Origin: Hyphomicrobiales bacterium
Lineage (GTDB): Bacteria; Pseudomonadota; Alphaproteobacteria; Rhizobiales; Xanthobacteraceae
DNA length: 64,000 nucleotides
Direction: 5' to 3'
NCBI GenBank assembly: GCA_016185205.1
Contig: JACPOA010000061.1
Coordinates: 25,199-89,198 of the forward strand
This document shows, one piece after another, positions 53,859 to 63,325 of this stretch (within the stretch, counting starts at the first letter, position 1; every line of letters starts with the position of its first letter). The notes beneath the pieces were generated by a model that had not been told where the DNA came from, did not search any database, and saw nothing but the letters and a program-made list of their open reading frames with translations. The position numbers and the translations under genes were made by a program.

Positions 53859-54929
53859 CTACGCCACCTGCACCGACGCGCCGGTGGCGGTGACTTCCGG
53901 GTCGGTTTCGCACATCACGCGGTTGCGGCCATGCCGCTTGGCGGCATAGAGACAGGCGTCGGTGCGCTCGATCAGGGCCTGCGGGTTGTCGTTCTTGTGC
54001 AGGGTGGCGACGCCGACCGAAATCGTCACCCGCCCGAGATGTTCGCCGGTCGAGCGCTTCATCAGTTCCTTGGTCATCACCGCGCGGCGGATATGATCGG
54101 CGACCGTGATCGCCGAGCGCAGCACGGTATTGGGCAGCACGATGGCGAATTCCTCGCCGCCGTAGCGCGCCGCGGTGTCCTGGCCCTTGACGTTCTGCTT
54201 TACCGACATCGCCACCAGGCGCAGCACCTGGTCGCCGGTGAGATGGCCGAAACTGTCGTTGAAATTCTTGAAATGATCGATGTCGGTCATCATCAGCGAC
54301 AGCGGCTCGTTCTTGGCGCGCGCGTCGGCGATGGCGTCCTCGAGCGTGATGTCGAAGAACTTGCGGTTGGCGAGCTGGGTCAGCGGATCGGTCAGGCTCT
54401 CGGTGCGCACCGCTTCGAGGTTTTCCTGCAGCTCGTCGATTTCCTGCTTGGAGGCGTGCAGCCGCTGTTCCAACTTCTGGTTGGAGACTTCCATCTCCTT
54501 GGCGGTCTGCACCAGGCCCTCGACGATGGCGCGCAGGCCCTCGCGATCCTTCGAATTGCCGAGCTTCTCGCTCATGTCGGCGAGGCTCTCGGTGTAGCTG
54601 TTGGCGGAGCCGGCGGCGGCGTCGATCATCGCCATCACCTGCTCGATTTCGCCCATGACCTGATGGCCGACCTTGTCGATGCGGTCGGTCAGCCGGGTCG
54701 GCGACAGATAGGTTTCATAGATCTGCTCGAGATCGGCATCCGTGAGCGTGCCGCTCTGCTGCAGCGTCTCGTTGATCTTCTGGTTGAGCGAGGGGTGGTA
54801 ACCGGTGGCATAGGCGTACCAGACCTCGTAATTGCGCGGGGTGGCGGCCTGGCGCAGCGCCTTGATCTGGCCGAGCGCGATTTCAGCGAACGCCATCGTG
54901 CGTTCGTGCTCATCGGTATGCCCGGTCAT
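53859..54929 (-). CDS. Diguanylate cyclase (GGDEF domain)
   Basis: This 356-residue soluble protein starts at the ATG at 54929 (MTGHTDEHER). Residues 1-140 are an N-terminal helical domain without membrane segments (KALRQAATPRNYEVWYAYAT). A coiled coil follows at about 140-195 (NQKLEQRLHASKQEIDELQE), then a GGDEF domain at about 200-335. The signature is GGEEF within AARYGGEEFAIVLP, consistent with active c-di-GMP synthesis. DPLTQLANRKFF lies at the domain start. No RxxD inhibitory site is evident directly upstream of GGEEF. The target process cannot be read from the neighbours. Confidence 0.93.
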   Translation of the reverse strand: MTGHTDEHERTMAFAEIALGQIKALRQAATPRNYEVWYAYATGYHPSLNQKINETLQQSGTLTDADLEQIYETYLSPTRLTDRIDKVGHQVMGEIEQVMAMIDAAAGSANSYTESLADMSEKLGNSKDREGLRAIVEGLVQTAKEMEVSNQKLEQRLHASKQEIDELQENLEAVRTESLTDPLTQLANRKFFDITLEDAIADARAKNEPLSLMMTDIDHFKNFNDSFGHLTGDQVLRLVAMSVKQNVKGQDTAARYGGEEFAIVLPNTVLRSAITVADHIRRAVMTKELMKRSTGEHLGRVTISVGVATLHKNDNPQALIERTDACLYAAKRHGRNRVMCETDPEVTATGASVQVA

Positions 54930-55197
54930 CGGCAAAACCCCGTCCCATCGGCGCTGGACTTGAAATGCCCCAAAAGCGCGCGGCCGGCGGGCCGAGCGTG
55001 TCACGCCATGTGAGACGGTATGGCAGGGAGGTGAATCAGCGGTAAATTAGCGAAATGCCGCGGCGCAATATTTTGGCGCAAGCCACGATTGCGCCTGGCA
55101 AAATTTCGTGTCGATTCAGGTGTTTACCGGGCGCAGCGGCAAGGCGGGCAGATCGGTGCCGGCGGCGAAGCCCCCGGCTTGCGGCCTGGAGCCGTGT

Positions 55198-56106
55198 TTA
55201 TGTTCGACTCATGCGCCGGGAATCCTCGGCGGCCTCGGCCAGCAGCCACGCCCGAAACGTCGAAATTTTCGGCAGCGTCGCGGTCGGCTTGGGGCAAACA
55301 ATCCAATACGAGTAGGGCACCGTCAGCGACAGCGCGAAGGGTCGCACCAGGCGTCCGGCGCCGAGGTCCCAGGCCGCCAGCGCGCTGCGCGCGAGCGCGA
55401 TGCCTTGGCCGTCGATGGCGGCATCGATGGCCATGCTGGCCTGGCTGAAGACAGGGCCGCGCGCGTAGTCGACGTCGGTGACGCCGGCCGCCTCCAGCCA
55501 TTTGGCCCAGTCGCGCCGTTCGGTGATGTGCAGCAGCGAGTGGTGCCTGACGTCCGCCGGCGAGCGCAGTGCGCGGCGCCCGCGCATGAAGGTCGGGCTG
55601 CACACCGGAAATAGCTCCTCGGCGCACAGCCGGGTGACGTGCAGGCTGGGCCAGTTTCCGTCGCCGTGACGGATCGCCAAATCGATATCCTCGCGGGCAA
55701 AGTCGATGTGTTGCGGCGACGCGGAAATGCGCAGATCGATGGTCGGATGCTGTTCCGCGAAGCGCCCGAGCCGATGCACCAGCCACTTGCTCGCAAAGTT
55801 GGGTGACGTGTTCACCGTCAGCGTCCCCGCATTGTGCTGCTGCAACAGGTTTTCGGTTCCCAGCGCCAGGCGATCGAAGGCGTCGCGCACGACCGCGAGA
55901 TACGCCAATCCGGCCGACGTGATGACGAGACGGCGGTGTGCGCGGTTGAACAGCCGACATCCGAGTTCGGCTTCGAGTGCCTTGACCTGGTGGCTGACGG
56001 CGCCCTGCGTCACGCAGAGTTCTTGTGCCGCCTGGGTGAAGCTCTCGTGCCGCGCCGCGGCCTCGAAAGCCTTCAGGGCGTTGAGCGAAGGCAGGCGCCG
56101 TGCCAT
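55198..56106 (-). CDS. LysR-family regulator, GcvA-like
   Basis: This 302-residue protein has an N-terminal helix-turn-helix (AFEAAARHESFTQAAQELCV, TQGAVSHQVKALEAELG) and a type 2 periplasmic-binding effector domain. LPSLNALKAFEAAARH at the very start is typical for the GcvA subgroup. It diverges from the DUF1127 gene at 56238, its likely target. The 131-bp space between them contains AAAACTAAG and GCATG/CATGC inverted pieces that could be its box. The family often controls amino-acid or stress genes; the specific role is unknown. Confidence 0.92.
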   Translation of the reverse strand: MARRLPSLNALKAFEAAARHESFTQAAQELCVTQGAVSHQVKALEAELGCRLFNRAHRRLVITSAGLAYLAVVRDAFDRLALGTENLLQQHNAGTLTVNTSPNFASKWLVHRLGRFAEQHPTIDLRISASPQHIDFAREDIDLAIRHGDGNWPSLHVTRLCAEELFPVCSPTFMRGRRALRSPADVRHHSLLHITERRDWAKWLEAAGVTDVDYARGPVFSQASMAIDAAIDGQGIALARSALAAWDLGAGRLVRPFALSLTVPYSYWIVCPKPTATLPKISTFRAWLLAEAAEDSRRMSRT

Positions 56107-56237
56107 GACGCATCCCTATGCATGAGAAAAACTAAGGCGCGTGAGAGAAAGCATGCTTTGCCGACAAGCGAAATAACGCTCAATAGACAGGCTCCTCGAA
56201 CGGCACCGAATGGATGCGTCGAATAGGAGCAATAGAA

Positions 56238-56615
56238 ATGTTGATGAAAAATAGCAAGTGGCCACCCCCCGCCAACGCCCCCGGCAAGGCCGATTGCGGC
56301 CTGTTGCGGAAGGACCACATCCTGCTGCTGGTCATGGATGTGGTACTAACGGGGCATGCGGCGGTCAGGCGTGGGTTGGAGCGCTGGCGGACCCGGCAGG
56401 CACTCGCCGACCTTGATGCGCATCAGCTCCGCGATATCGGCGTCACGCGCACCCAGGCCTTGCGCGAGAGCAGACGCTGGTGGCCAGGTCGCGACATGAG
56501 CCGGCGCGCGCTTGCTGAACTCGGGGATTGCCAGCTTAGCAACTTAAGCGAAACCGGACTCCGGATACGGCGCGAAGCACGGCGTGCAACAGCGGGCCGC
56601 GCTCGAACACAATAA
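56238..56615 (+). CDS. DUF1127 protein with a second, degenerate copy of the motif
   Basis: This 125-residue protein starts at the ATG at 56238 with AGGAG 8 nt upstream. Residues about 47-85 match DUF1127 (LERWRTRQALADLDAHQLRD, IGVTRTQALRESRRWW). A second, weaker copy follows at about 90-118 (SRRALAELGDCQLSNLSETG). DUF1127 proteins are small arginine-rich RNA-binding regulators of phosphate and carbon genes in alphaproteobacteria, usually with one motif. The basic end fits RNA binding. It is divergent from the GcvA-like regulator. Confidence 0.8.
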   Translation: MLMKNSKWPPPANAPGKADCGLLRKDHILLLVMDVVLTGHAAVRRGLERWRTRQALADLDAHQLRDIGVTRTQALRESRRWWPGRDMSRRALAELGDCQLSNLSETGLRIRREARRATAGRARTQ

Positions 56616-56653
56616 TTGAAACAATTGAATCCGAACGACGGATCGGCAGCCGA

Positions 56654-58090
56654 TCAGGCCTTTAAGGTCACCGGGCGCAGCAGGAATGCGGGCAGGTGGC
56701 TGCCGTCTGATTCCTCGGCGTGCTCGCGTCGCGGCCGCGGCTGCTGCAGGCGCGGTTGCTCGGAACGCGGCTTGGCGGCGCGAGCCGGCTCCTTGTCCTG
56801 ATGCGGTTGCGGCTGGCGGCGGTGCGGCTGGGCTTCGGCGTGGGCAGGCCGCTCACCATGGTTACGCTCGCCATGACTTCGTTCACCACGACCGCGTCCG
56901 CCACGACCGCGTCCGCCGTGGCTGCGCTCGCCTTGCGGCGGTCGGCTTTCGCGCGGCTCGCTGGCTGCGGGTTCGCCCATCCAGGGAATGGGCTGGCCGG
57001 TCAGCCGTTCGATCGCGGCCACCGACTTGCCGTCGGCCGGCGTGACGATGGTGATGGCGATGCCGGTCAGGCCGGCGCGGCCGGTACGGCCGATGCGATG
57101 GATGTAGTCGTCCGGGTGGTGCGGTACGTCGAAATTGAAGATGTGGCTGACCGCCGGGATATCGAGACCGCGGGCGGCGACATCGGAGGCGATCAGCAGC
57201 TTGGCCTCGCCGGTGCGGAAGGCATCGAGCGCCGCCGTGCGCGCCGATTGATCGAGATCGCCGTGCAGCGCGACGGCGTTGAATTTGTGACGTTGCAGCG
57301 AGCGGTGCAACAGCGCCACCTCGCGCTTGCGGTTGCAGAACACGATGGCGTTCTTGAAGTCGTCGGCCGAGCGGATCAGGTTGCGCAGTGTCTCGCGCTT
57401 GTCGGCCGGATCGCGGCCGGTAGCTACTTGTAATTGGGTGATGGTGGTGGCGGCGGTGGCCGGCTTGGAGACTTCCACGCGCACCGGATTGTGCAGGAAA
57501 TTATCGGCGATGCGCTGAATTTCCGGCGGCATGGTGGCGGTGAAGAACAGCGTCTGGCGCGTGAACGGCACCAGCTTGCCGATGCGCTCGATGTCGGGGA
57601 TGAAGCCCATGTCGAGCATGCGGTCGGCTTCGTCGATCACCAGCAGTTCGACGCCGGACAGCAGCAGGCGTCCGCGTTCGGAATGGTCGAGCAGGCGGCC
57701 GGGTGTGGCGATCAGCACGTCGACGCCGCGCACCAGCTTGGCGTCCTGATCGCCGAACGATACGCCGCCGATGATCAGCGCGACCGAGAGCTTGTGGTTC
57801 TTGCCGTATTTCTCGAACTGCTCGACCACCTGGGCCGCCAGTTCGCGCGTCGGCTCCAGAATGAGCGTGCGCGGCATGCGCGCGCGCGCGCGGCCCTTTT
57901 CCAACATGGTGAGCATGGGCAGCACGAAGGCGGCGGTCTTGCCGGTGCCGGTCTGCGCAATGCCGAGCACGTCGCGGCGGGCGAGCACGTGCGGAATGGC
58001 TTGGTCTTGGACGGGAGTGGGTGTCTTGTAGCCAGCCGAGTCGACGGCGGCAATAACCTTGTCGGATAAACCGAGATGAGAAAAGGACAT
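56654..58090 (-). CDS. rhlE: DEAD-box RNA helicase, RhlE type
   Basis: This 478-residue ATP-dependent RNA helicase shows the Q motif near residue 25 (TPTPVQDQAIP), Walker A AQTGTGKT (45-52), PTRELAAQV, DEAD within LLVIDEADRMLDMGF, the TAT motif in FFTATMPPEI, and HRIGRTGRAG in domain 2. The C-terminal 100 residues are rich in Arg, Gly, His and Pro (GGRGRGGRGRGERSHGE) and are expected to bind RNA. RhlE-type helicases assist ribosome assembly and RNA decay in the cold. A structured leader precedes the gene. Confidence 0.94.
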   Translation of the reverse strand: MSFSHLGLSDKVIAAVDSAGYKTPTPVQDQAIPHVLARRDVLGIAQTGTGKTAAFVLPMLTMLEKGRARARMPRTLILEPTRELAAQVVEQFEKYGKNHKLSVALIIGGVSFGDQDAKLVRGVDVLIATPGRLLDHSERGRLLLSGVELLVIDEADRMLDMGFIPDIERIGKLVPFTRQTLFFTATMPPEIQRIADNFLHNPVRVEVSKPATAATTITQLQVATGRDPADKRETLRNLIRSADDFKNAIVFCNRKREVALLHRSLQRHKFNAVALHGDLDQSARTAALDAFRTGEAKLLIASDVAARGLDIPAVSHIFNFDVPHHPDDYIHRIGRTGRAGLTGIAITIVTPADGKSVAAIERLTGQPIPWMGEPAASEPRESRPPQGERSHGGRGRGGRGRGERSHGERNHGERPAHAEAQPHRRQPQPHQDKEPARAAKPRSEQPRLQQPRPRREHAEESDGSHLPAFLLRPVTLKA

Positions 58091-58105
58091 ATAACCTCAA
58101 GTAAA

Positions 58106-58162
58106 GACCGTCCCGAGTCCGCGCCGGACTTTAAAACCAGTTGCAATGCGCGGGAGACGGTC
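58106..58162 (-). promoter_or_regulatory. Structured 5' leader of rhlE
   Basis: On the transcript strand, GACCGT and CCCG at the 5' side (58162-58151, with a 2-nt bulge) pair with CGGG and ACGGTC at 58115-58106. An inner hairpin GTCC/GGAC with loop GGCGC lies at about 58116-58129. It ends 16 nt before the rhlE start codon and could cover the ribosome site, so temperature or protein binding may control translation. Confidence 0.5.
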
Positions 58163-58277
58163 GAATCTATGTTCGCACCGGTTATCGTGGAACATAGGCC
58201 CGAAAGGGCCAAAGTCAATGCTATGAGGGTGCTATAAGTCGCATATTCTTAATGTTTTCAGCATTTTGGAGCGAATG

Positions 58278-58985
58278 ATGGCGTCTTCTGTGCCGATTTT
58301 GCTGGTTCCCGGGCTGCTGTGCAGTGCGCGCCTCTATGGGCCGCAGATTGCCGCCCTGTGGCCGTTTGGCCCGGTTGCCGTGGCCGATCACCGGCACGAC
58401 GCTGACATGACTGCAATCGCCGCGCGCATTCTCAAGGATGCACCGCCGCGTTTCGCACTCGCCGGCCTGTCGATGGGCGGCTACATCGCTTTCGCGATGT
58501 TAAGGCTGGCACCCGAGCGCATCGCGCGGCTGGCGCTGCTCGATACTTCGGCGCGGCCGGACACGCCCGAACAGACGGCGGCGCGCAAAATGCAAATCGC
58601 CATGGCGCAAGCCGGCCGGTTCGGTGAGATTCCCGCGCTGTCGATACCGCGCTTCCTGCATCGCAATCGCCAGCACGACGAACGACTGACATCGATTGTG
58701 CACCAAATGGCCGAAGAGACTGGGACTGACGCTTTTGTGCGCCAGCAAGACGCGATCATGACGCGGCCGGATTCGCGGCCGCTCTTGGCCAGCATTGCCT
58801 GCCCGACGCTGGTGCTGGTCGGCGACGGCGACGAAGCGACGCCGCCGGAGCTCAACAAGGAAATCGCCGGCGGCATTTCGGGCGCGAAGCTGGTGGTCGT
58901 GCCGGAGTGCGGGCATTTGTCCACGCTCGAGAAGCCGGAGGCGGTGAATGCGGCGCTCGCCGATTGGCTCACATTCAAAAGCTGA
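58278..58985 (+). CDS. Alpha/beta hydrolase
   Basis: This 235-residue cytoplasmic alpha/beta hydrolase starts at the second of two adjacent ATG codons because GGAG lies 6 nt upstream of it. It shows ILLVPGLLCSARLYGPQ, the nucleophile elbow LAGLSMGGYIAF, the acid in LVGDGDEATPPELN and the histidine in PECGHLSTLEKPE. It resembles esterase/lactonase-type enzymes of small metabolites; the substrate is not recognisable. Its stop is 39 bp before the methyltransferase-like gene, so the two may be co-transcribed. Confidence 0.86.
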   Translation: MASSVPILLVPGLLCSARLYGPQIAALWPFGPVAVADHRHDADMTAIAARILKDAPPRFALAGLSMGGYIAFAMLRLAPERIARLALLDTSARPDTPEQTAARKMQIAMAQAGRFGEIPALSIPRFLHRNRQHDERLTSIVHQMAEETGTDAFVRQQDAIMTRPDSRPLLASIACPTLVLVGDGDEATPPELNKEIAGGISGAKLVVVPECGHLSTLEKPEAVNAALADWLTFKS

Positions 58986-59024
58986 ACCGGCGCGTCATTC
59001 GCGCGTTGTAACGGAGCCATGTCC

Positions 59025-59513
59025 ATGACCGAAGTTCGCGACAATGCAGGCGTGATCGCTCCGCCACCGCTCCTGGCGCTGGCGGTGGTCGTGCTGGGCT
59101 TAGCGCTCGATTGGCTGCTGCCGGCCTATCTGCTGACGCTACTGCTCTCCTTGGAAGATCGCATCGTCATCGGTGCGCTGCTTATCGCTGCGGGCCTCGG
59201 GCTCGCTGTGTCCGCCCTTGGTACGTTCAGGTCAGCCAGGACGCATGCGGAACCTTGGAAGCCGTCCACGGCGCTGGTCACCGAAGGCATATTCAAGTGG
59301 CTGCGCAATCCGATGTATGTCGGCAGCATCTCGATCCTGGCCGGGCTTTCCATCCTGCTCGCGTCGGACTGGATGCTGGTGATGACGATTGTTTTCGTGC
59401 CGGTGATCCATTTCGGCGTGGTCAAGCGCGAGGAAAGCTACCTCGAAGCGAAATTCGGCGAGCCGTACCGGCAATACAAAGCACGCGTGCCGCGTTACGG
59501 CATTCCGACCTGA
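59025..59513 (+). CDS. Isoprenylcysteine carboxyl methyltransferase-family membrane protein
   Basis: This protein of about 162 residues may start at the ATG at 59025 (GGAG 8 nt upstream) or at 59019. Three or four membrane helices are visible (about 15-40, 47-65, 95-125). The C-terminal catalytic core is that of the ICMT/PEMT family: KWLRNPMYVGSISILAGL, then KREESYLEAKFGEPYRQYKA and RVPRY. Family members methylate lipids or carboxyl groups in membranes with S-adenosylmethionine. Bacterial substrates are mostly unknown. Confidence 0.85.
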   Translation: MTEVRDNAGVIAPPPLLALAVVVLGLALDWLLPAYLLTLLLSLEDRIVIGALLIAAGLGLAVSALGTFRSARTHAEPWKPSTALVTEGIFKWLRNPMYVGSISILAGLSILLASDWMLVMTIVFVPVIHFGVVKREESYLEAKFGEPYRQYKARVPRYGIPT

Positions 59514-59610
59514 GTTAAGCGAAATATCCAAGTCTTTCCGGCAATCGTCCATTTGCGCGGCGCGAGCGTTGCTTTTATAGGACGTTCAATCATCCGCCGG
59601 GAGCCAATGC

Positions 59611-60777
59611 ATGCGCACGCAGGTCGGAATCATCGGGGCGGGGCCGGCGGGCCTGATGCTGGCGCGGCTGCTGCATCTGCAGGGCATCTCTTCGATCATC
59701 GTCGAAAATCGCAGCCGCGATTACATCGAGAACCGCATCCGCGCCGGCCTGATCGAGGATTGGGCCGCCGATCTGCTGATCGACGTCGGCGTCGGTGAGC
59801 GCATGAAGGCCGAGGGCATGCTGCATTGGGGCATCAATATCGGCATCAACGGCGAGCTGCATCGCATCGATTTCAAGAAGCTGGTCGACAAGCGCGTCAC
59901 CATCTTCGGTCAGCAGGAGGTGGTGAAGGATTTGGTGGCGCGCCGGCTCGCCGACGGCGGGCCGCTACTGTTCGAGGTCGACGGCGTCAGCGTGCATGAC
60001 ATGACATCGCAGCGCCCGAAGATTCGTTTCACGCATGAGGGCCGCGCGCAGGAGATCGACTGCGACTTCATCGCCGGCTGCGACGGCTTCCACGGTATCT
60101 GCCGGCCGAGTTTTCCCGACGGCGTGCTCAATGTGTTCGAGCGCGACTATCCGTTCGGCTGGCTCGGCATCCTGACGGAAAGCCCGCCGCCCGACCACGA
60201 ACTGATCTACTCCTACACCGACCGTGGCTTCGCGCTCTACACCATGCGCTCGCCCTCGATCTCGCGGCTTTATCTGCAATGCGACCACGACGAGGACATC
60301 GAGAACTGGTCGGATGCGCGCATCTGGGACGAGCTGCACAAGCGGCTGGGCGGCGCGCGCAAATTGCAGGAAGGCAAGATGCTGCAGAAGGGCATCACCC
60401 CGATGCGCAGCTTCGTGGTCGAGCCGATGCAGCACGGCCGCCTGTACCTCGCCGGCGACAGCGCGCATATCGTGCCGCCGACCGGCGCCAAGGGCATGAA
60501 CCTCGCCTTCGCCGATGTGCTGGTGCTCTCTCGCGCGCTCGATGCGTTCTACAAAAGCAAGCGCAACGACGGCCTTGAGAATTATTCGGCGAGCTGCTTG
60601 CGACGGGTGTGGTACGCGCAGCGTTTCTCCTGGTGGATGACGCAGATCTTGCACCGTTTCCCGCACGAGACGGCGTTCGATCGCCGCCGACAGCTCTCCG
60701 ATCTTGGCTACATCACTAGCTCGCCGGCCGCGTCCACGATGCTGGCTGAGCAATATGTCGGGTTGCCGGTGATTTAG
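59611..60777 (+). CDS. pobA: 4-hydroxybenzoate 3-monooxygenase
   Basis: This 388-residue flavin monooxygenase converts 4-hydroxybenzoate to protocatechuate with NADPH and oxygen. It has the FAD loop VGIIGAGPAGLMLARLLHLQ at the N-terminus, the ENRIRAGLIE segment near residue 40, the CDGFHGICRPSFP motif near 160 and the GDSAHIVPPTGAKGMNLAFA motif near 285. The length fits PobA. No pca genes for ring cleavage are adjacent and no PobR regulator is seen, so the rest of the pathway lies elsewhere. It overlaps the convergent peptide transporter gene by four bases. Confidence 0.93.
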   Translation: MRTQVGIIGAGPAGLMLARLLHLQGISSIIVENRSRDYIENRIRAGLIEDWAADLLIDVGVGERMKAEGMLHWGINIGINGELHRIDFKKLVDKRVTIFGQQEVVKDLVARRLADGGPLLFEVDGVSVHDMTSQRPKIRFTHEGRAQEIDCDFIAGCDGFHGICRPSFPDGVLNVFERDYPFGWLGILTESPPPDHELIYSYTDRGFALYTMRSPSISRLYLQCDHDEDIENWSDARIWDELHKRLGGARKLQEGKMLQKGITPMRSFVVEPMQHGRLYLAGDSAHIVPPTGAKGMNLAFADVLVLSRALDAFYKSKRNDGLENYSASCLRRVWYAQRFSWWMTQILHRFPHETAFDRRRQLSDLGYITSSPAASTMLAEQYVGLPVI

Positions 60778-62132
60778 TCTTTCAACACCGCGCGCAGCGG
60801 CCGGATCAGCAGCGCAGTCGCGACACCGGCCACGGCGGAAATAATCGCCAGCATCAGGAAGAAATCGGTCTTGGCCATGCTCGACCAGAAGGTGCCTAGG
60901 TAGCCCGCAAGAAACCCGCCGATGAAGCTGGTCGACAGCCACACGCCCATCAGCATCGACAACAGCCGCACTGGCGCGACCTTGGTCACCAGCGAAAGCC
61001 CGACCGGCGACAGATACAATTCACTGACGGTGATGACAACGAAATAGAAGAACAGCCACAGCCAGTTCGCCGGTGCACCGCCGGCGGTCCAGGCGGCCGC
61101 GACCATGACCAGATAGGCCGCGGCATTGAGCAAGCAGCCGATCGCCATCTTGGCGACGGTCGATGGTTCGCGCGAGCCCTGCCAGCGCCACAGTGCGACG
61201 ATGAACGGCGTGAAGGCGAAGATCATGAACGGGTTGAACGCCTGGAACCAGGTGACCGGAATTTCCATGCCGAATAAATGGCGGTCGGTATGCTGGTCGG
61301 CCCACAGCGCGATGGTGTTGCCCTGTTGCTCGTAGGTGCCCCAGAACAGACTCACCGGCAGCATCAGCGCCAGGATCGCGCCGATTGAAAGCCATTGCTC
61401 GCGGCCGAGCGGGCGCTCGCTCGGCTCGGCTTTGCCGAGCACGTCCGGCGGCAAGCTTGGCGCGGCGAACAGATAGATGACGAGACCCGTGGTCATGCCG
61501 ACGCCGGCGGCGGCAAAACCATAATGCCAGCCGAGTTCCTCGCCGAGCGTGCCGCAGACCAGTGGCGCCAGGAATGCGCCGAGATTGATGCCGACATAGA
61601 AGATCGAGAACGCGCGGTCGCGTCGCCGGTCGCCTTGCGCGTAGAGCCGCCCTACCTGGGTCGAGATATTCGGCTTGAAGGCGCCGTTGCCGAGGATGAG
61701 CACGATCAGCGCCAGCAGGAATAGATGCTCGAACGCCATCATGAAATGGCCGACAGCCATCAGCGCGGCGCCGAGAACGACGGTGCGGCGCTGGCCGAGC
61801 ACGCGGTCAGCCAATAAACCGCCGATGATCGGCGTCAGATAGACCAGCCCGGTGTAGAAGCCGTAGATCTGCGAGGCGAGCGGCTGCGGCGCCAGCGGCC
61901 CGAACACGAATTCCAGCGCGCCGCGGAAAGGGCCAAGGCCCAACACCTGACCGGCGCGTTGCGGCTCGAGCAGGTATTTGACCATATAGAGCACGAGCAA
62001 AGCGCGCATGCCGTAATAGGAGAAGCGCTCCCACATCTCGGTTGCGAACAGAAAAGTGAGCGCGCGCGGGTGGCCGAACAGCTCGCGGCTGGCGGGCCGG
62101 TTGTCGGCGATTGTCACGGAAGGAGTGCTCAT
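60774..62132 (-). CDS. Proton-dependent oligopeptide transporter (POT/PTR2 family)
   Basis: This 452-residue major facilitator has about 12-14 helices. The start ATG at 62132 ([10 protein letters not shown]) has AAGGAG upstream; the longer frame is unsupported. The N-terminal [19 protein letters not shown] contains the ExxER(F)xYY signature for proton-coupled peptide uptake, and [17 protein letters not shown] is the second PTR2 motif. It imports di- and tripeptides. It ends inside the last codons of pobA on the opposite strand. The genes appear functionally unrelated. Confidence 0.92.
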   Translation of the reverse strand: MSTPSVTIADNRPASRELFGHPRALTFLFATEMWERFSYYGMRALLVLYMVKYLLEPQRAGQVLGLGPFRGALEFVFGPLAPQPLASQIYGFYTGLVYLTPIIGGLLADRVLGQRRTVVLGAALMAVGHFMMAFEHLFLLALIVLILGNGAFKPNISTQVGRLYAQGDRRRDRAFSIFYVGINLGAFLAPLVCGTLGEELGWHYGFAAAGVGMTTGLVIYLFAAPSLPPDVLGKAEPSERPLGREQWLSIGAILALMLPVSLFWGTYEQQGNTIALWADQHTDRHLFGMEIPVTWFQAFNPFMIFAFTPFIVALWRWQGSREPSTVAKMAIGCLLNAAAYLVMVAAAWTAGGAPANWLWLFFYFVVITVSELYLSPVGLSLVTKVAPVRLLSMLMGVWLSTSFIGGFLAGYLGTFWSSMAKTDFFLMLAIISAVAGVATALLIRPLRAVLKD

Positions 62133-62233
62133 CCTGGCCTTCACATTGCCATTTCCCAAAGTCGGCAGGCGGTGTACAATTTTAGCAAGAACAAACGAAA
62201 TCGGCACACCGCTTAAGCGGGGGGGGAAACATC

Positions 62234-63211
62234 ATGACGAGGATTCAAAGCATCTTAGCCTGCGCACTGGCGACATTGCTCGTGCCGTTCGCGGCCGATC
62301 GCGCGTCTGCGCAGGCCGACTATCCCAACAAACCCATCCATTTCATCGTCGGCTTTGCCGCCGGCGGCGGCAATGACCTGTTCGCCCGCCTGGTGGTGCA
62401 GAAATTCCAGGAGAACACCGGCGCCACCGCCGTGATCGAGAACAAAGTCGGTGCCGGCGGCCGCATCGCCGCCGACTTCGCCGCGCACCAACCGGCCGAC
62501 GGCTACACGGTGCTGGTCGGCGCCACCGGGCAAATGTCGATCGCCACCGCGGTGTTTCCCAATCTCGGCTACCACGCGACCAAGAGCTTCATTCCGCTCA
62601 ACATGATCGCCTCGTTCCCGCTGGTGCTGGTGGTGCCGGCCAACCACGAGGTCAAGTCGGTGAAGGATCTGGTGGCCTGGGCGAAGGCCAATCCCGACAA
62701 GTCGAATTACGGCACGTCCTCGCCGGCCTTCACCATTGCCAGCGAACTGCTCAAGCTCAAGACCGGCATGCCGGCGGTGGCGATCCCGTACAAGAGCAGC
62801 AACGAGTCGAATTTGAGCGTGGTTGCCGGACAAGTCCTGTTCACCATTTCCGACGGGCCGCCGGCGATGCCGCTGGTGCAGGGCGGCAAGACCCGCGCGC
62901 TGGCGGTGACCGGTTCCGAACGCTCGCCCGAGCTTCCCGAGGTGCCGAGCATGGCCGAAGTCGGCTATCCGGAGGTCAATACCCATCTGTGGAGCGGCTT
63001 CTTCGTGCCGACCGGCACGCCAGCCCCGGTGGTGGACAAGCTGACCAAGGAACTCGGCCGCGCGCTGGCCGATCCGGGCGTGCAGCAGGGCCTGAAGAAA
63101 ATGGCGGTCAAGCCGGGCGGGCCGACCGGCGATGCGTTCAAGAAGCTGATCGACGCCGACATCAAGACTTTCACCGACGTGGTGGCGGCGGCGAAGCTGA
63201 CGTTCAAATAA
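62234..63211 (+). CDS. Tripartite tricarboxylate transporter-type substrate-binding protein (Bug family)
   Basis: This 325-residue periplasmic binding protein has a signal peptide in residues 1-27 (ASAQAD). The mature start YPNKPIHFIVGFAAGGGNDL is the family opening. NKVGAGGRIAADFAAHQPAD and NYGTSSPAFTIASELLK contribute to the ligand cleft, and PTGTPAPVVDKLTKEL is near the C-terminus. Such proteins bind carboxylates and other small acids. No TctA/TctB membrane subunits are nearby, as is common for orphan Bug proteins. It diverges from the peptide transporter. Confidence 0.92.
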   Translation: MTRIQSILACALATLLVPFAADRASAQADYPNKPIHFIVGFAAGGGNDLFARLVVQKFQENTGATAVIENKVGAGGRIAADFAAHQPADGYTVLVGATGQMSIATAVFPNLGYHATKSFIPLNMIASFPLVLVVPANHEVKSVKDLVAWAKANPDKSNYGTSSPAFTIASELLKLKTGMPAVAIPYKSSNESNLSVVAGQVLFTISDGPPAMPLVQGGKTRALAVTGSERSPELPEVPSMAEVGYPEVNTHLWSGFFVPTGTPAPVVDKLTKELGRALADPGVQQGLKKMAVKPGGPTGDAFKKLIDADIKTFTDVVAAAKLTFK

Positions 63212-63325
63212 TCAGCGTCGCTTGATTATTGTCACGTGCGGCATTCGGCGTTCGCGTCGATTGCCGCGACGCGCTACGCTGCTATTGTGGGAGGCGGGAT
63301 TTTCCAACTTTGGAATAGCGGCGTC

